Shown: in pieces, positions 11,566-23,989 of the stretch | Layout: each line of letters begins with the position of its first letter | Numbering within the stretch: position 1 is the stretch's first letter | DNA from: Leucaena leucocephala | Taxonomy: Eukaryota; Streptophyta; Magnoliopsida; Fabales; Fabaceae | Assembly: GCA_037074615.1 (NCBI GenBank) | Contig: CM073562.1 | Span: 8,975,001-9,039,000, forward strand | DNA length: 64,000 nucleotides | Reading direction: 5' to 3' | Made by a program: the position numbers and the translations under genes | The notes under the pieces: generated by a model | What the model saw: only the letters and a program-made list of their open reading frames with translations | What the model was told of the DNA's origin: nothing | The model's database searches: none

Positions 11566-12817
11566 ATGGTGAAGCTACAAGCAATCCAAGGAGCTTAGGG
11601 ACTTGGAAAGCTTAGGAATAAGGTAAGTAATTTATTCTAATCCCTACTTTAATAAATTAGAGGATTGTTCTTATGAATTTAATAGTTAGAATAGAGAAAT
11701 ATCTCTCATGATAAGGTTAGCAATGGATATAAAGAAAGTTTGGGGATTGTATGATAAAGGGTATTACCTCAAGTTAAGCATGAGTTAAGTATAGCTATAC
11801 TGGATAGGATAATAATAAAGATATTATTATGCTATGTATAGGCCCTGGCCTATGAAAAGAAGGAATCTTAGAGCAAAGGCTAAAAGATAGAGGAAAGGCT
11901 ACATGTCAGGTAGTGAACTTACCTACTTGTATGCTTATGTTGCTTGGATGTTTTATGTGATATTTACTTAATTTGATGATGTGAAGCATGTATCATTAAG
12001 TAATGCTCTATTTCTTTTTATACTATGGCCATATGTTATAAATAAGGGACATGGAAGCATGTAAGTTATCATTATACAAGCATGATCATTAAATGCACAC
12101 ATAGTAACATCAAGCATATAGTTGCATACATTGTATGGTTTCTATTTGCAACTGAGATTTTTCCAGAAATCTCACCCTTTCCATATCAATCCAATTACAG
12201 CAGGTCTTCTCAAGATGAAGGAGATAAAGATGTATGAAGAGAAGTTAATAATTATTAGCATGATTGATATGTGATTGATGTATGTATAATTAGTTGCTGA
12301 AATTGCCATTGTGAACAGTAACTCGTGGTGAGTCAATGGCAATTAAGCTATAATCAGAAATAGTAAATAATGGAATAAATGTATGATATTTTATCAATAA
12401 ATAGTAGATATAACAAGCTCCGATTTGATATATAGAACGTCTTATTTAGTTATCTACAAATTGAGATATGATTTTTCCAAAGTAGGGACCAAAATGCTGG
12501 AATCAGGGAAGGACGCTGGATGAATAGTAAAATTAAAGCATTGACCAATGTTCACTTGGTTAAGGCATGGTTAACGAGTTATTTTTTCCTAAAATAGAAT
12601 TAAGTTAGCTTTGTGTAGCAAGTTGAACCTCTTCATTTCGATTTTTCTAGATATAATTATGATGTTTCGAAGTCAGGTTAGTTCTACGGAATTTGCACAG
12701 TAAACAATACTCGATAGAGTAAAATTCCAGATTTTATCATTTGACTTCAATAACCTTAAAAGTGATTCTAGATACTATAGTTTGGTCCCTAAGACATAAG
12801 AAAATTAGGATGTTACA

Positions 12818-14180
12818 TATGATATCTAGGGCTTCTTTGTTTTGCATATTCTATATGGTTAGAGCTTTAACTAATTGACTTATGTTTTGATTACTAAATT
12901 TATTGTCAGTGTTAGTAGATGGCCTGAGGCCTTTAGAGATTATGCATGTGACATTGTGGATCTACATTGACTACTTGCTATATTATTAGTACTATTCAAT
13001 AAATCTATGTTTTATGGGTTTTGTGTGGTTTATCCCGGGTTGGATGCTTGGAGGCCCATTTGAGATATTTTGGATTTGATAACTATGATATTTGTGTTAA
13101 TTAGGGCTTGAATCCTATCACCATGTTAGTGGGGATTGAATCATTTGTAACATAATTTTGCATGTGATATGTATGTTAGATTGAATATGTTTTGATGATG
13201 TCAAAAGATAATAAAAGAATTAAGTTGATTTATGATGTGAAAAGTTATTTTTTGACATAATGAAAAAGTGTTTTTATTAAAATGAAGTTAAAAGAAGAAG
13301 TTGGTAGAGTTAATTGATTAGTTATTCAATTACTATCAATTAATCGATTACTATCAACTAATCGATAAATGATATGTTAATGTAAAGGCAACAAGTTAAT
13401 GAGCCAATTAATCAATTGGTTAATGGATTAATTGAAATTAATCTATTGGTTAATCGATTAATCTATTGAAAATAGATTTTCTCTTAAACAAATATTTTGT
13501 TATTAATCGATTGGTTAATAATTAATTTATATTAATATATTAACTGTTCAATTAATCAGTGAAGCATCAATTTTGTGAAATTTAAATATAAATCAATGAA
13601 TTGATTGGTTAATCGATTAATTTATATTAAAAAATTAACTATTTGATTAATTTACGGTAAAAACTCTTATATTTCAAATCTTCTAGACACATTAATCGAT
13701 TAGGAATTCGATTAACTTCAGAAGCTTCAAGGATATCTCTACTTTAAACTGCAAACTGATTTTTTATATCATATAATTGATTAAAGTGATAATTTGCCTA
13801 TGTTTCTCATTATTCTTCATGATAATTCTTTTGAGAAACTTATCTTTATAAGATTATATTATATATGATTGAATAATCTATTCAGTGTGATACTCTGTTT
13901 TCTGTTTCATATGTTAATTCTAATTAATTGATTGGGTAATGAATTAATATATAATAATCTTTAAAAAAATAGAATCTTGATATGATCTTGAAGTTTATAA
14001 CTGAATTAATTTCATACAATTGATCATTGATTGGGCTATCAAATATTAACTCATATGATTGAGTATATATTATTCTTATATCATTCTTGTTATGATTAAT
14101 TCCAATTTAAGTTTAAATTCATCAATCCTCACTTCACATATTTAAAGACTAATGATTAAATCTTGAAGTGTTTAAAGAAA
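12818..14180. other. Unassigned AT-rich stretch with TAATCGATTA cluster
   Basis: No reading frame or domain recognised. The right edge (about 14180) is where internal-region homology of the reverse A element starts abruptly. The stretch 13300-13720 is unusually rich in the palindrome TAATCGATTA. Confidence 0.5.
13300..13720. repeat. Cluster of palindromic TAATCGATTA words
   Basis: Exact TAATCGATTA at 13341, 13451, 13610 and about 13693, with many one- or two-base variants (TAATCGATTGG, TAATCGATAA, TTAATTGATTA) between them. Spacing is irregular. Confidence 0.7.
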
Positions 14181-16139
14181 TACTCTACTTATGGCTCATT
14201 ACTTTCTTCCTCTAGGCTTGGTCTACTGTGACCCTCAGGATCTACTGTGATCAACCGTAAGCCTTTCAGGATCTAACTGTGACCCTGTGAGCCATACTAG
14301 GATCTAACTATAATCCTCTGGAATTTACTGGATTTTATTGTACTGTATTCTCATCTCTGGAAGACCTAAACCAACAGACAAAGTTACAAGGTTAGTCACT
14401 TCCACAAATAATTTCCCAAAAATGGTCACAGAAGCCAATATTATCTATTAGGACTTTACTCATTTCCTCTATCACTCAGGAACTTCTCATATCATTCCCA
14501 TACTTTATAACTTACTAGATTCATCACTGCAGAGAGCTACATAGGCTCTACCATGCATATGTCTATCATCATCATCTATTCATCTCATTAGAGGGACCTT
14601 ACTCTATTTGAGTTATACTGTCTGATATCTTAGCTTTATTTTAAAAGCAATCTTACTCTATTGCAAGAGTAAATCTAGCTCTATTGCAAAAATATTAACT
14701 TACATTACTTAGAATTCACTCCTTCTTGGAGCCATATCATTCATACATCTTACCCCTACTGAAGGGATATATCCTGAGTATCATAATCATTTATCATAGC
14801 ATACTTAACAAGCATATTATGCAAGGAAACGCAATCTTTTAAGCAATCTCTAACATGCGTGTCCTCATATGACAACTGCAATAAGATACAATTTCTTATT
14901 ATAACTTATGGCAACATAAGCCATACCACTATCACATACATCTGCTCAACCATCCCTTATACTCATATTGCAATTAAATAATTAACCAAGTAGACTTTAA
15001 AGTATTCTGTTCCTTCATTACCTTAATCACTAGGTCCTGATCATTTATTCAGGAACCTGAGTCATTTACTTGTTTCACTTAGGCTGCCACATCACTCTCT
15101 TATTAGGGTATAGACTCAACCCTTCTTTACTCTTTCTTACATAGGAATAGGGGAGTCACTTTATCTTTGAATCTGTGGCTACCTTACTAGGCCATAGTCA
15201 TCCTACCATAACATTTCTCATTGCCTATAAGACTTCTATGTCTCTAAACTGAAGGACTTCTGTGTCCTTGGCCTCATTGTAATTTATATGTAATCCATAA
15301 CTGAGTCAGCTGTCTTCTTTTAGCTAACTGAGGAAAGGTCAGGCTCACATCTCTATGCTATTCAAACTTTTTCCCTTATCTTCCTGGATTACTAACAGGT
15401 GAGAAAGTATCTCTTAACTCTTTCTTTCTGTCTATCTTAGTCTGTTCTTGACTGGACGGTAATCCCTTTCTGGTCTGTCTTTAGATCCTGACTAATTTAA
15501 GTCACTTGGATCCCCTTCATCATCTAACATTACTTTTGTCCTCTAGGGTGATCTACCCTACGTGTACTAGGTTACTGTCTCTTCGTGATGTGATCCCTCT
15601 GTTTAGGAATATTAACTTTCTGTCTATTAGCCTTCACATCTTTAACCTTAGGCTATGTATTAAATCATCTTAGGCAAGTCTCATTCTAACTTCCATTATT
15701 CTTTTCCGTAAAGACTAGCTGCACAAAGTCTTTCGTACTGTAGATCAACTCCTGATAATCATACGGAGGATCTACTGTTGAGCTTCTTCTTAAACTGATC
15801 TTCTGTATCTTAGTACTTTGTACTGTTTAACTTGCCTATACTCTGTGCTAAATCTCTAACTGATAGACTTCAGTGAGGTTGGCATCTTTAGTCTCATGAC
15901 TCTTGACTTACTATTATCTCATACCAGTCCTCTAAAGGATATTAGGTTAATTCCCTCTACTAGATGTCTATTTATAATTCCTGCTACGGCATTGAGGAAC
16001 TACAGATAACAAATTGTTCTTAATCTCTACTTCTGTCCATCCCTTGACCTAGACTGAGTAATTCACTCTCCACAGCTTTCTTCAGACCATATGGTCAATA
16101 CTATCTGTCTTTAATGAAGAAGGATGGGGTTGACTAGGA

Positions 16140-16681
16140 CTAGGAACATCCCACTGATCTTTCTCTATAAAGTCACATATTCTTGGACTTTGGGAATGGA
16201 CAAGAATTATCATAAACTCTGACTGGATATCTGAATTAAGGGACTGTTATATCTTAATTATCATAAATCTATCCTTAAACTCTGGTAGAGGAGGAATAAT
16301 ATCTGGTCTACCCATAATCCAGTACCAGTACTTAGCTTCCTCAGTCGTAATCTATTATCTCGTAAGAGGGATAAAGCTTATATCAGGGTTAGAGGGCATT
16401 CCAATAAATTTATACCGTATAGAGTCACTAGACTCAACATCAATTGGTGCATATTAGGCTTCAGGCTGAATCTCTACATGACCTCTAGACTGCAGGTTTA
16501 AGTCTACAGAAATGTCTATGGGACATTCCACTGTAGATTTTCCTGGCTGATCCCCTAAACTCTCATCTGGACTCTCCTCATTGTCTAAGGGATGTGGATA
16601 TATATCATCTTCATATATCACTATTGGTCTGGAGTCTCCCTTATTAACTGAAGCCTCTGACTTAACCTTATAGAATCTCAT
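16140..16681 (-). pseudogene. First reading frame of the A element (unrecognised protein)
   Basis: An open stretch of 75 codons (16681 down to 16454) starts MRFYKVKSEASVNKGDSRP and contains DNEESPDESLGDQ and ECPIDISVDLNLQS. A TAA follows, then in the same frame come pieces matching the copies at 1129 and 55472. The start lies about 175 bases downstream of the primer-binding site, a normal position for a first retroelement frame. The protein is acidic and has no recognised domain. It is unlike the Gag piece of the C element. Confidence 0.6.
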
Positions 16682-16840
16682 ATATATTCCTGCAACATTT
16701 GATTAATTAAGCAATGTTAACAATCCCATAATATACCATAACTTAACCAAATACTTACTATTTAGAGTTAGGGTCTGGGAATAATCTCATATTAGTCCAT
16801 AAATAATCTATTCAGAGCATTTCTTAAGCTAGAATCCTTT

Positions 16841-16852
16841 GCTCTGATACCA
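16841..16852 (-). other. Primer-binding site, tRNA-iMet type
   Basis: The reverse complement is TGGTATCAGAGC, three bases from the LTR end at 16856. It matches the plant initiator-Met site exactly. Confidence 0.95.
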
Positions 16853-18047
16853 AAATGTAACATCCTTACTTTTATATGTCTTAGGGACCATTCAGTAGCA
16901 TTTAGAACCACTTACAAGACCTTGGATGTCCATTAGCCAAATCTGGAATTTTACTCTTTCTCGGGTTACTGTTCATGTGGTATTCCAGATTACGCAATGA
17001 AATTCAAAAAATCATAATTAATTCTAGAAAACTCAAAATGAGATGGTTCAAAAAGTTACATGAAGATAACATCTTGAAATTTAAGTGAAAAATAATTTCT
17101 AGACCAAATGATTATCCAATTGATACAGTTTATTCGTTGAAGTTTACTGTTCATTTGGTCAAAAACTCTGGAAACAGATTCTGGTCCCTTACTTTGGAAA
17201 ATTATTTCTCTTGATATACACATCCAAATGAAATGTTATACCTATGAACTTAAAGATCTGGATGTGTACTACATGCTCATAAAATTTCTTGAAATAATCC
17301 CTTCATTTGCTAGGTCAAACTGAAGCCACAACAAAACTGCTTCAAGACCTACATTTTTACCATTTCAGTTTCTTTTCTTTCATTTCCAATAGTTGTTTCA
17401 GCATGCACAATGTAAGGAATTGAAAGACACGCAGCGGAAATTATCTTAAAAATTTTTCATTCCTTGCCAGGATCTACCGTATGTGTTTAAGTCAAGTGGG
17501 AAGAAGCATTACCCTCAGTGTGTCTCAGCGACTTCCACAGCTTTCGGTCACGATGTTCACAGCTTCTCTCTGCGCCTCGTGCTCCCTTTCTGATCACAAG
17601 AAGTCGACGACTCAGGTCGGCTTCCTCTACTGGTATCCACACGAACAGCTTTTCAACCACGAACGACGTGCTAGCGTCTCTTGTCCCTCCAGGGCTTTCT
17701 CAAGAGTTCGTCCTCTCCGTCTCTATTTCGACAGTTTCTTATCTGCAAACCTTTTGCAGAGTCCCCTTCGGCCTTTCTGTGTTCTATGTGTGTGTCTCTT
17801 CAAAAACGTAGCTCCTAATATTAGATATATAGGATGCTCTGCGTTTTCCCTAACCGAAAAGGATTTTAGGAGTTAATCTTATATTAATTCCGAAAATAAT
17901 ACAATATCATATAATGTATAATTTTATAAGAAACTAATTAAATAAATAATATTAAATCCGTCCCACAGATTTAATTACCTATTTATTTAACTTTAAATAA
18001 AGATGAGACTGAACTATATTTGATTTATTCTCATAAAACAAATTTGA

Positions 18048-18215
18048 GATATCCTATCAATTTGAATTTCAAATTCAAACATGATAGGGATTTAATTTAT
18101 CCTTAAAATTAAATCTTATAAATATCTCTTATATGAGATATCCTATCGATTTGAATTTCGAATTCAAACGTGATAGAGATTTAATTTATCCTTATAAATT
18201 AAATCTCATATATCT
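18048..18215 (-). repeat. 89-bp tandem duplication inside the copia-like LTR
   Basis: GATATCCTATC(A/G)ATTTGAA starts at 18048 and 18137, and the following ~80 bases are nearly the same. The related LTR at 49006-50658 has one copy only (near 49995-50060). Confidence 0.75.
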
Positions 18216-18287
18216 CATATATATATAATATATATATACGAATTTATATATATACGAATATAAATATAAATAAATATATATACATTC
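18205..18287 (-). repeat. AT microsatellite in the copia-like LTR
   Basis: TATATA runs interrupted by CGAATTTATA and CGAATATAAA. The counterpart lies at 49908-49975. Confidence 0.8.
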
Positions 18288-19919
18288 ACCTGGATCATTC
18301 ATTGAATCTGGACATGTCTTAGATTCAATGAATCTGGACATCATAGCTCGTGTTGGGCTATTTTGTGTGCGACCCTGTAGGCCCATATGAAGTTGGCAGT
18401 GGGCCATTTGCTATACTAGCCCATAAGTCGCAAGCGGTCTCTAGCAAGACATAACGACTACCCAAATCATATGAGGATAGATAAACGATGTAACCTTTTA
18501 TACAACCATATCATGTCCTTTATATCACGCGATATTTTGGTCATGGATGAGGCATGGATAATGTCATCCTCCTATTCCCGACCGTTACTTTCTCGATCCC
18601 TGAGTAGTCTGACTATAGAAATGGAACTACCTTTCCATTACAGTATGGCCATACATTTCTCAGACTCACTCATCGAGGGGCCCAGTAATATCTCTCCACG
18701 AATGTGAGGGACAAATTCCATCTTGACCATTCACATTCCTCCGCATGAAAAACCACTAAGCCCGAACATAGTCTTTATGATCACTCGGTCAAAAGTGACT
18801 TTTGACTAGGTCAAAGCTGAGCGTTTTGTCATGTAGGAATCCATGATGATCTCATGTCAAAGGGCATGTTGACATGGTTTGTATATGAGAGAAGCTTATG
18901 ACGTTACCCATGCAGTTCTCTCATAGCGGGTCGGTCTAACACCCTGTACTCTTACATGTGCTTATGACTTTGATTTATATCTCTATACATCTTCAAAGTC
19001 ATACTGGTCTTATTTCATCTGTGCTCCCACATAGATGATCGACCAGGGACATTTAGGATAATATCATGAATTATCCAAGGATGGTCATCATAGTAAACAT
19101 GCAAATAATATGATAACTCAATTAATAAATTCATAAATCAATAATGTTCATAAGACAATGATTGGCCCCTAGGGCACGATTTCCAACACACAAGCCATCA
19201 AATAAGCTTCTTAACATTCATATACATCATGTGCATATGCCATAATTATTTCAAATAGCTTCATCACATAAATACACACCTTACATGGCATTTACATACA
19301 TGGATAATTCATAGCCTATGCTAGAATCTTAATACTTCACTTTCCTTCTTCCATGCTTTAGCTCTTCTCCATGTATACATTTTCCTTCATGCTTGATCTA
19401 AATTGGTTGGTTATGGGAGAGTGAGATTCTAGGGAATCTCAATAGCAAACATTACCACTTAAATATGCAAGATGGATGCTAATGCATGATATGTAATTTC
19501 CTTAACTTTCTTTGATTAGTGACATGCCATAATGCTATATACTTTTACATAAAGTGCATGGACATGGAAACATGTTATTCACAATACATTCAACATCATT
19601 TATCATGTCACAACATCATTCAAATAACATATACATGTCAACACATAAGCATACCACATCAAGCACATAAAGAGGTAAGTTCACTACCTTGCACTTAAGC
19701 TTTCCTCTTGATCTTTAGCATTTGCTCTCTAGCTTTCCAACCAATAAGCCTTTATGTCAATCACCTCCCAACATGTTCTTGGATGTTTCAAGGTCCTTTA
19801 ATCTCTAGCTTGCTTGAACTTTGGAACCTTGAATCTTCTTTGTCTTGGATTGAGTTTCCATTTTGCAAGAGCTTCCCCAAGGGTACATGAGCTTATAGTT
19901 CTGAACCAGAATTGAGGGG

Positions 19920-19927
19920 TATTTATA
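19920..19927 (-). promoter_or_regulatory. LTR TATA box
   Basis: TATAAATA on the reverse strand, followed by CCCC, at the conserved place in the A LTR. Confidence 0.55.
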
Positions 19928-21256
19928 GACAAAATCCAAGAAAAATGAATGGCCAAGATTGATTTGGTTACTATTTGATCTAAAGGCCCATATTTAATCT
20001 TAGATTTAACTTTTTCATAAAATAATAATTATGACAACATGTGGGACCCATCAAGGGACACCTCAAGGGGTTAGGTGGCGTGCTCATAGTGTAAGGAACC
20101 TTCTGGAGAAATTCCAGTCAAATCTAGTACCGATCGGTGCAGTTTCACAGCAACCGAACTATTTTCTGTTCCTAATTTTTTTATAATATACCAGGATATG
20201 TATTCTATCCTGGAAATCAATGTCTAGGCTTCTCACACCATTGACATACTTGTACTGGCTACATCTTAACTACAGATCCCTTGAGAAATGACCAAAATAC
20301 CCTTGGTGTCCTTTCTTGCACTATATTGACCCTAAGGGCATAATTGTCATTTCACCCCTCTTTGTACTGTCTCAGGGCATATATTGGCTCAACTAATCAT
20401 ATTTATAACATGTAACATGTTTTTATTGTGTCCCAGATGACCAAAATGCCCTTCATCCATCTCTGGTATAATCTGGGCATCCAGGGGTATTTTCGTAATT
20501 TTGCACTTTTTCTGGCACTGGCCGCTTCTACTGATAGACTGGTACCCTGGGTTTTGGGCCTTCCTTGGCGTCATTATGGGCCTATATAGGAGGTCATCTG
20601 ATCTCATTCTATCCAGGCTTACATACCGATAAGTTCCATTATCGGATCACGGGTATTATCAAACTCCCGTCAAAATTCACTAATATGTGAATAACTTTTT
20701 ATACAGAACTTCTAGAGTTCTGTCAGATTTAGGATATCTATCACTATAGGGCACACTTTCCTATAATTTGCCCACTTATTTCTGAAGTCTATGAAATCTG
20801 ATAAAATTTCAGATAACTTTTAGACTATCAGATAAATATCTGTTGTGTGGAGCCCTAATAAAATTTCTGTATCATGTCAGATTAACCGGCATATCTTCCT
20901 CTATTTACTGATGGAATATGGGACTGAAAAGCTTCCGGGCAGTTCTAACCCTTTCCGGGCTGATCTTTCTATAATTACAATTGGGTCCCTGACTTGTTGC
21001 TTAATTACATTTATGTCCCTAACTTTTTGGATATTTACATTTAGGTCCTTAAACTTTTGGAAATTATAACTTTTGGCCCAACTTTTGTCTCTACTTTAAC
21101 TTTTGGCCTTTAAACTTTTCCAATTTGCGTTTAGGTCCTTCTCTTTCTTTAAGATTTATCTAACCTTTATTATCTCGTCTGATCTTCGTCATAATCCTTT
21201 CTAAGCCTCTTTCCACTATCAGTACTATACAGTTAGGGAAAATTTAGAATATGACA

Positions 21257-21795
21257 CCTTTACTTTCTGTAAGGTTACAATCAACTAACTCAAAATATCT
21301 ACTCTCTTAAGTATCTCAAATAGAAGATAAAAGATTTCTATCTCTCTTAGATAGAGTGATAGTATTAAACACTAAAGTTCAAAAGTACTTTTTCTCAGGA
21401 AATATAAAACATAGTAGAATATAGTATTGAATAAGAGTTAATATAATTCACAAAAGGTTGGTCGATGATGTTCATTAATGTTTTTGTTACATTTATTGTG
21501 GTATTCTTTTATAGTTGTGTATGAAGATATGTTTGTTGAATAGATGTTAGACTCTTTAAGTATCCATTGAGAAAGTGAGGCGTTGGAGCGTAACGATTGA
21601 ATACATTTAATGCTTCTTTGACACAAACTACATTTTGAAGATTTCCAATATTGATCTTGTTTTTGCTTGCAAGTGATCTTGAAATCTATTGTATGATTGA
21701 TATAACAAGTGGTTAAGCAAAGGCAAATTAATTTACTATAACTTCTATGGAATTTTTGTAATAATTCTTGACTGTTTGATAGGATAAAAAAGTAG
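21257..21795. other. Unassigned stretch between A LTR and Athila LTR
   Basis: AT-rich, with no motif recognised. The reverse-strand open frame at 21438-21626 has no supporting feature. Confidence 0.4.
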
Positions 21796-23205
21796 TGTAA
21801 TTCTTAATATATTTGTAAGAATGTGTTATTACATAACATTTGTGATCAATGTAGAACATTAATGAAGAAAAAAAATCAAATTCCATAATTGATAGCCAAG
21901 GACCAGCTTTTAAATAGCACTAAAGGGCCCATTAAATATATTATCAATCCAGGACTAAAGCCAAAGCTATGCATTTCATTTTTATGTAGAATAAGGTTTA
22001 AAATTATGTTTTCAATTGCTGTAGGTAGTCCATAAATAGTACTTGAAATGGAACAAAATTAGTTAGAATGGAACAAGAATAGTTAGTTGATAGATTAAGT
22101 GAGCTGATAATAGAAGCAAGTTAGATGGAAGTATCTAGACAGCTACATGTGCTTATATAGAGTGGCACGTACTGGTACAATCATTAACAAATTTGAAGAT
22201 TTTGAGCATGTGCTGGCATGGAGAGAAGGAGTCATATAATCACCAGAAGCTTCCTGTCTTAGGGGATTCACTTATCATTATTCCCATCTCAGTTCTTTCT
22301 CTGCAACTTTCCTCTGTTATAGGCGTGAGACCAGAACCTCCATATCCTTCATATAATCGTCCATCTTCTCTCAATTCTTTATGGAATATGCTTGTCTTCT
22401 GATTGCTTCTACTAAGATCATGATAGATATGCAAGGCTGAGTCGTTGTGTTCTCGAGGAGATGATATGGATATGAGCTTTGTTTAGACTGGGGAGCTTTC
22501 TATTATTTGAGTTTGAATTATATTTCTTGTTCTAATTTGAGCGAGTTGTAAGAATTGGTTGCATGAATCAAGAATCTGTTTGCTTAAATTGTATTTAGAT
22601 GTTTTTAAGATTTATAACAGAGATGTTAATGATGAACTAATTAAGGTTCTGAGTTGTTGTCTCTTCTCTATAATCTGTGAGTAATCATCTTGTTAATTCT
22701 TGTCTAGTTGACAATATCAATGTTCAATTTAGTCAAGCTCAAAGCAATTCATAGTTGTTCATCATTATCTTTTTCAACCAAATGAAATTTTTAGAAGATT
22801 AGCTTTATAAGTTGTGAAGTTAATTCTGTAGATTGACTAGTTGATAATCCAATTTTTCTATTCGGTTTGTTCCTCATCTTAAGTTGCAATAAAGATCTAA
22901 GATAATCTCCTAAGGGAACACTCTTAGTAGATTGTTAAAACTTTTATACTTCTACCAGCAACCTCTCTACATTACAGTTCATTTTAAAAAAAGAACAATT
23001 ATTAGTCTTTAGAATTTGAAAACATAAAGAAACCAAATAACTCCTTCACTGACTTTGTCAATTAATTTGTTAATTTACATTTCATTGGATTAGTCACGGA
23101 CTTTAGCTCCATTTAGGCTCCTTGTGAAGAATGAACTAGGCTAGATTCCACTTGTACTATATTTTAGCTTAGCAATTGTTTAATAGGTGAATGACACACT
23201 TGTCA
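21796..23205 (+). mobile_element. Athila-type 5' LTR
   Basis: The start at TGTAATTCTT is set by where similarity to the second copy (27931) begins, so the left edge is provisional. The right edge, TGTCA at 23205, is set by the tRNA-Asp-type primer-binding site three bases downstream. Length is about 1.4 kb. Similarity to 27931-28558 runs through 22400. Opposed open frames at 22193-22434 fall in it and are not conserved as coding. Confidence 0.75.
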
Positions 23206-23208
23206 AAA

Positions 23209-23226
23209 TGGTGTCGTTGTTAGGGA
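23209..23226 (+). other. Primer-binding site, tRNA-Asp type, decayed
   Basis: TGGTGTCGTTGTTAGGGA matches TGGCGCCGTTGCCGGGGA, the site typical of plant Athila/Tat elements, with every difference but one a C-to-T change and the last G-to-A. The pattern fits deamination of methylated cytosine. Confidence 0.85.
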
Positions 23227-23330
23227 GCCTTATTTATTAAGGTTCCTTAAGAAATCCTTTGGACCTCAAAAACATAAAAAGTATACAGATGTTTCAATTT
23301 TTCTATGAATTTAGTGTTTTGTCTCTTTAT

Positions 23331-23771
23331 GTCACGGCCAATTACTTGTTTAGTCACAACTGTACTAGAAATATGATAAATAGAGTCCCTATGGCTATTA
23401 TTCAGTAATGGATTCACATTTGGACAGAACCTTAAATCAATACTTAATTCAAACTTGCTCTCTGTGACTCTCAGTCACGACTAGATTGAAATTTGGTCAC
23501 AACTAAAAATCCTTTTTCATCAAGTTATCTTCTCTATGACTTTTAGTCGCAACTATGTTGACACCTAGTCATGACCAAAAGTCAGTATTTACTGAATATT
23601 ACTCTTTATAGTTTTGAGTCATGACCTAAGTGGCATTTGGTCGCAACTAGAAAATCTTAATTTCAAGAATTTGCTCTCTATGAATTATAGTTAAGACTGG
23701 TGTTTATCTTTGTCACGATTTTTTCTTTCTGTGGATTTTGGTCATGACCTAAAGTCATTTTAATTGCAACC
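23331..23771 (+). repeat. Paired-box tandem repeat in the Athila leader
   Basis: Six pairs of 9-bp boxes derived from GTC(R)(Y)(R)AC(Y). Box starts are 23331/23353, 23474/23496, 23546/23568, 23618/23640, 23690/23712 and 23741/23763, always 22 bases apart. The pairs repeat at 72, 72, 72 and 51 bases after 23474, and the first step is 143 bases (two units, the middle one unreadable). Between pairs a CTCTCTATGA-TTTTAG-like text recurs. The array lies between the primer-binding site and gag. Stops occur in the frames I translated, so it is probably untranslated. Confidence 0.85.
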
Positions 23772-23989
23772 TGAGTGGATTGTCTGTCATTTTGTTCTTT
23801 CCTCATTCGCAATTTCTAAAGATTCTGTATTATTAATACTTTTAATATGCTGCATGACTATGAAATGTAATTTGCATGACCAAAAGTTCTAAATTATTTT
23901 CCTTTAGACAAAGAAATAAACATAACAATAAGGTAAATTAAAAAAAGCTAAAATTTTAAGCCAAACCAGTGTTGCATCTATTGTTGATT

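Larger units (their letters stand above)
10800..12817 (+). mobile_element. B-type LTR, 5'-truncated
   Basis: Homologous to the reverse complement of the solo LTR at 36757-39187, from about 10805 (ATAATGCCC...GGCATTTTGGTAATTT) to its end, AGGATGTTACA, at 12817. The first ~700 bases of the LTR are missing. No primer-binding site follows. It contains a TATA box (11438) and a purine-rich tract (11485-11565). Open frames at 11092-11615 lie within the LTR. Confidence 0.8.
14180..16855 (-). mobile_element. Internal region of a reverse A element, 3'-truncated
   Basis: Matches 52600-55646 in the same orientation. It starts abruptly at about 14180 (AAAGAAATACT), so its 3' internal part, PPT and 3' LTR are lost. 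It contains the GGATC repeat (14215-14345) and the first-frame remnant (16140-16681). No pol motif is seen. Confidence 0.8.
17411..19188 (-). mobile_element. Copia-like solo LTR, TSD CACAA
   Basis: Bounded by the 5-bp duplication CACAA (17406-17410 and 19189-19193). On the reverse strand it runs TGTTGGAAATCGTGCCC...CCGCTGCG...TCCTTACA, with TG...CA ends. A close relative in the other orientation is at 49006-50658. With both target duplications present and no internal region it is a solo LTR. The copia label rests on LTR style only. Open frames at 17481-17876, 18192-18407 and 18471-18707 are LTR sequence, not genes. Confidence 0.85.
16856..21256 (-). mobile_element. A-type 5' LTR with a nested copia-like LTR and an internal deletion
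   Basis: In + coordinates it begins TGTAACATCC at 16856 and ends GAATATGACA at 21256. A copia-like solo LTR (17411-19188) interrupts it. Compared with the LTR at 55647-59038 it also lacks about 770 bases, joined near 19800 (text of 56800 runs into text of 57577). Without the insertion it is about 2.6 kb. Confidence 0.9.

Noticed and set aside
11092..11615. Three short open frames near 11.1-11.6 kb that could be a small gene with TATA box
   Set aside because: They fall within a B LTR whose other copy (36757-39187) has no matching open frames. The TATA box belongs to the LTR.
17481..17876. 131-codon + strand open frame, with a reverse-strand relative at 50282-50587
   Set aside because: Both lie in the same part of the copia-like LTR, antisense to it. 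The related frame differs by frameshifts and the reading is not conserved, so it is a GC-richer piece of LTR.
22193..22434. Overlapping open frames on both strands, resembling 28293-28613
   Set aside because: Athila LTR text. The two copies do not keep the same frame.
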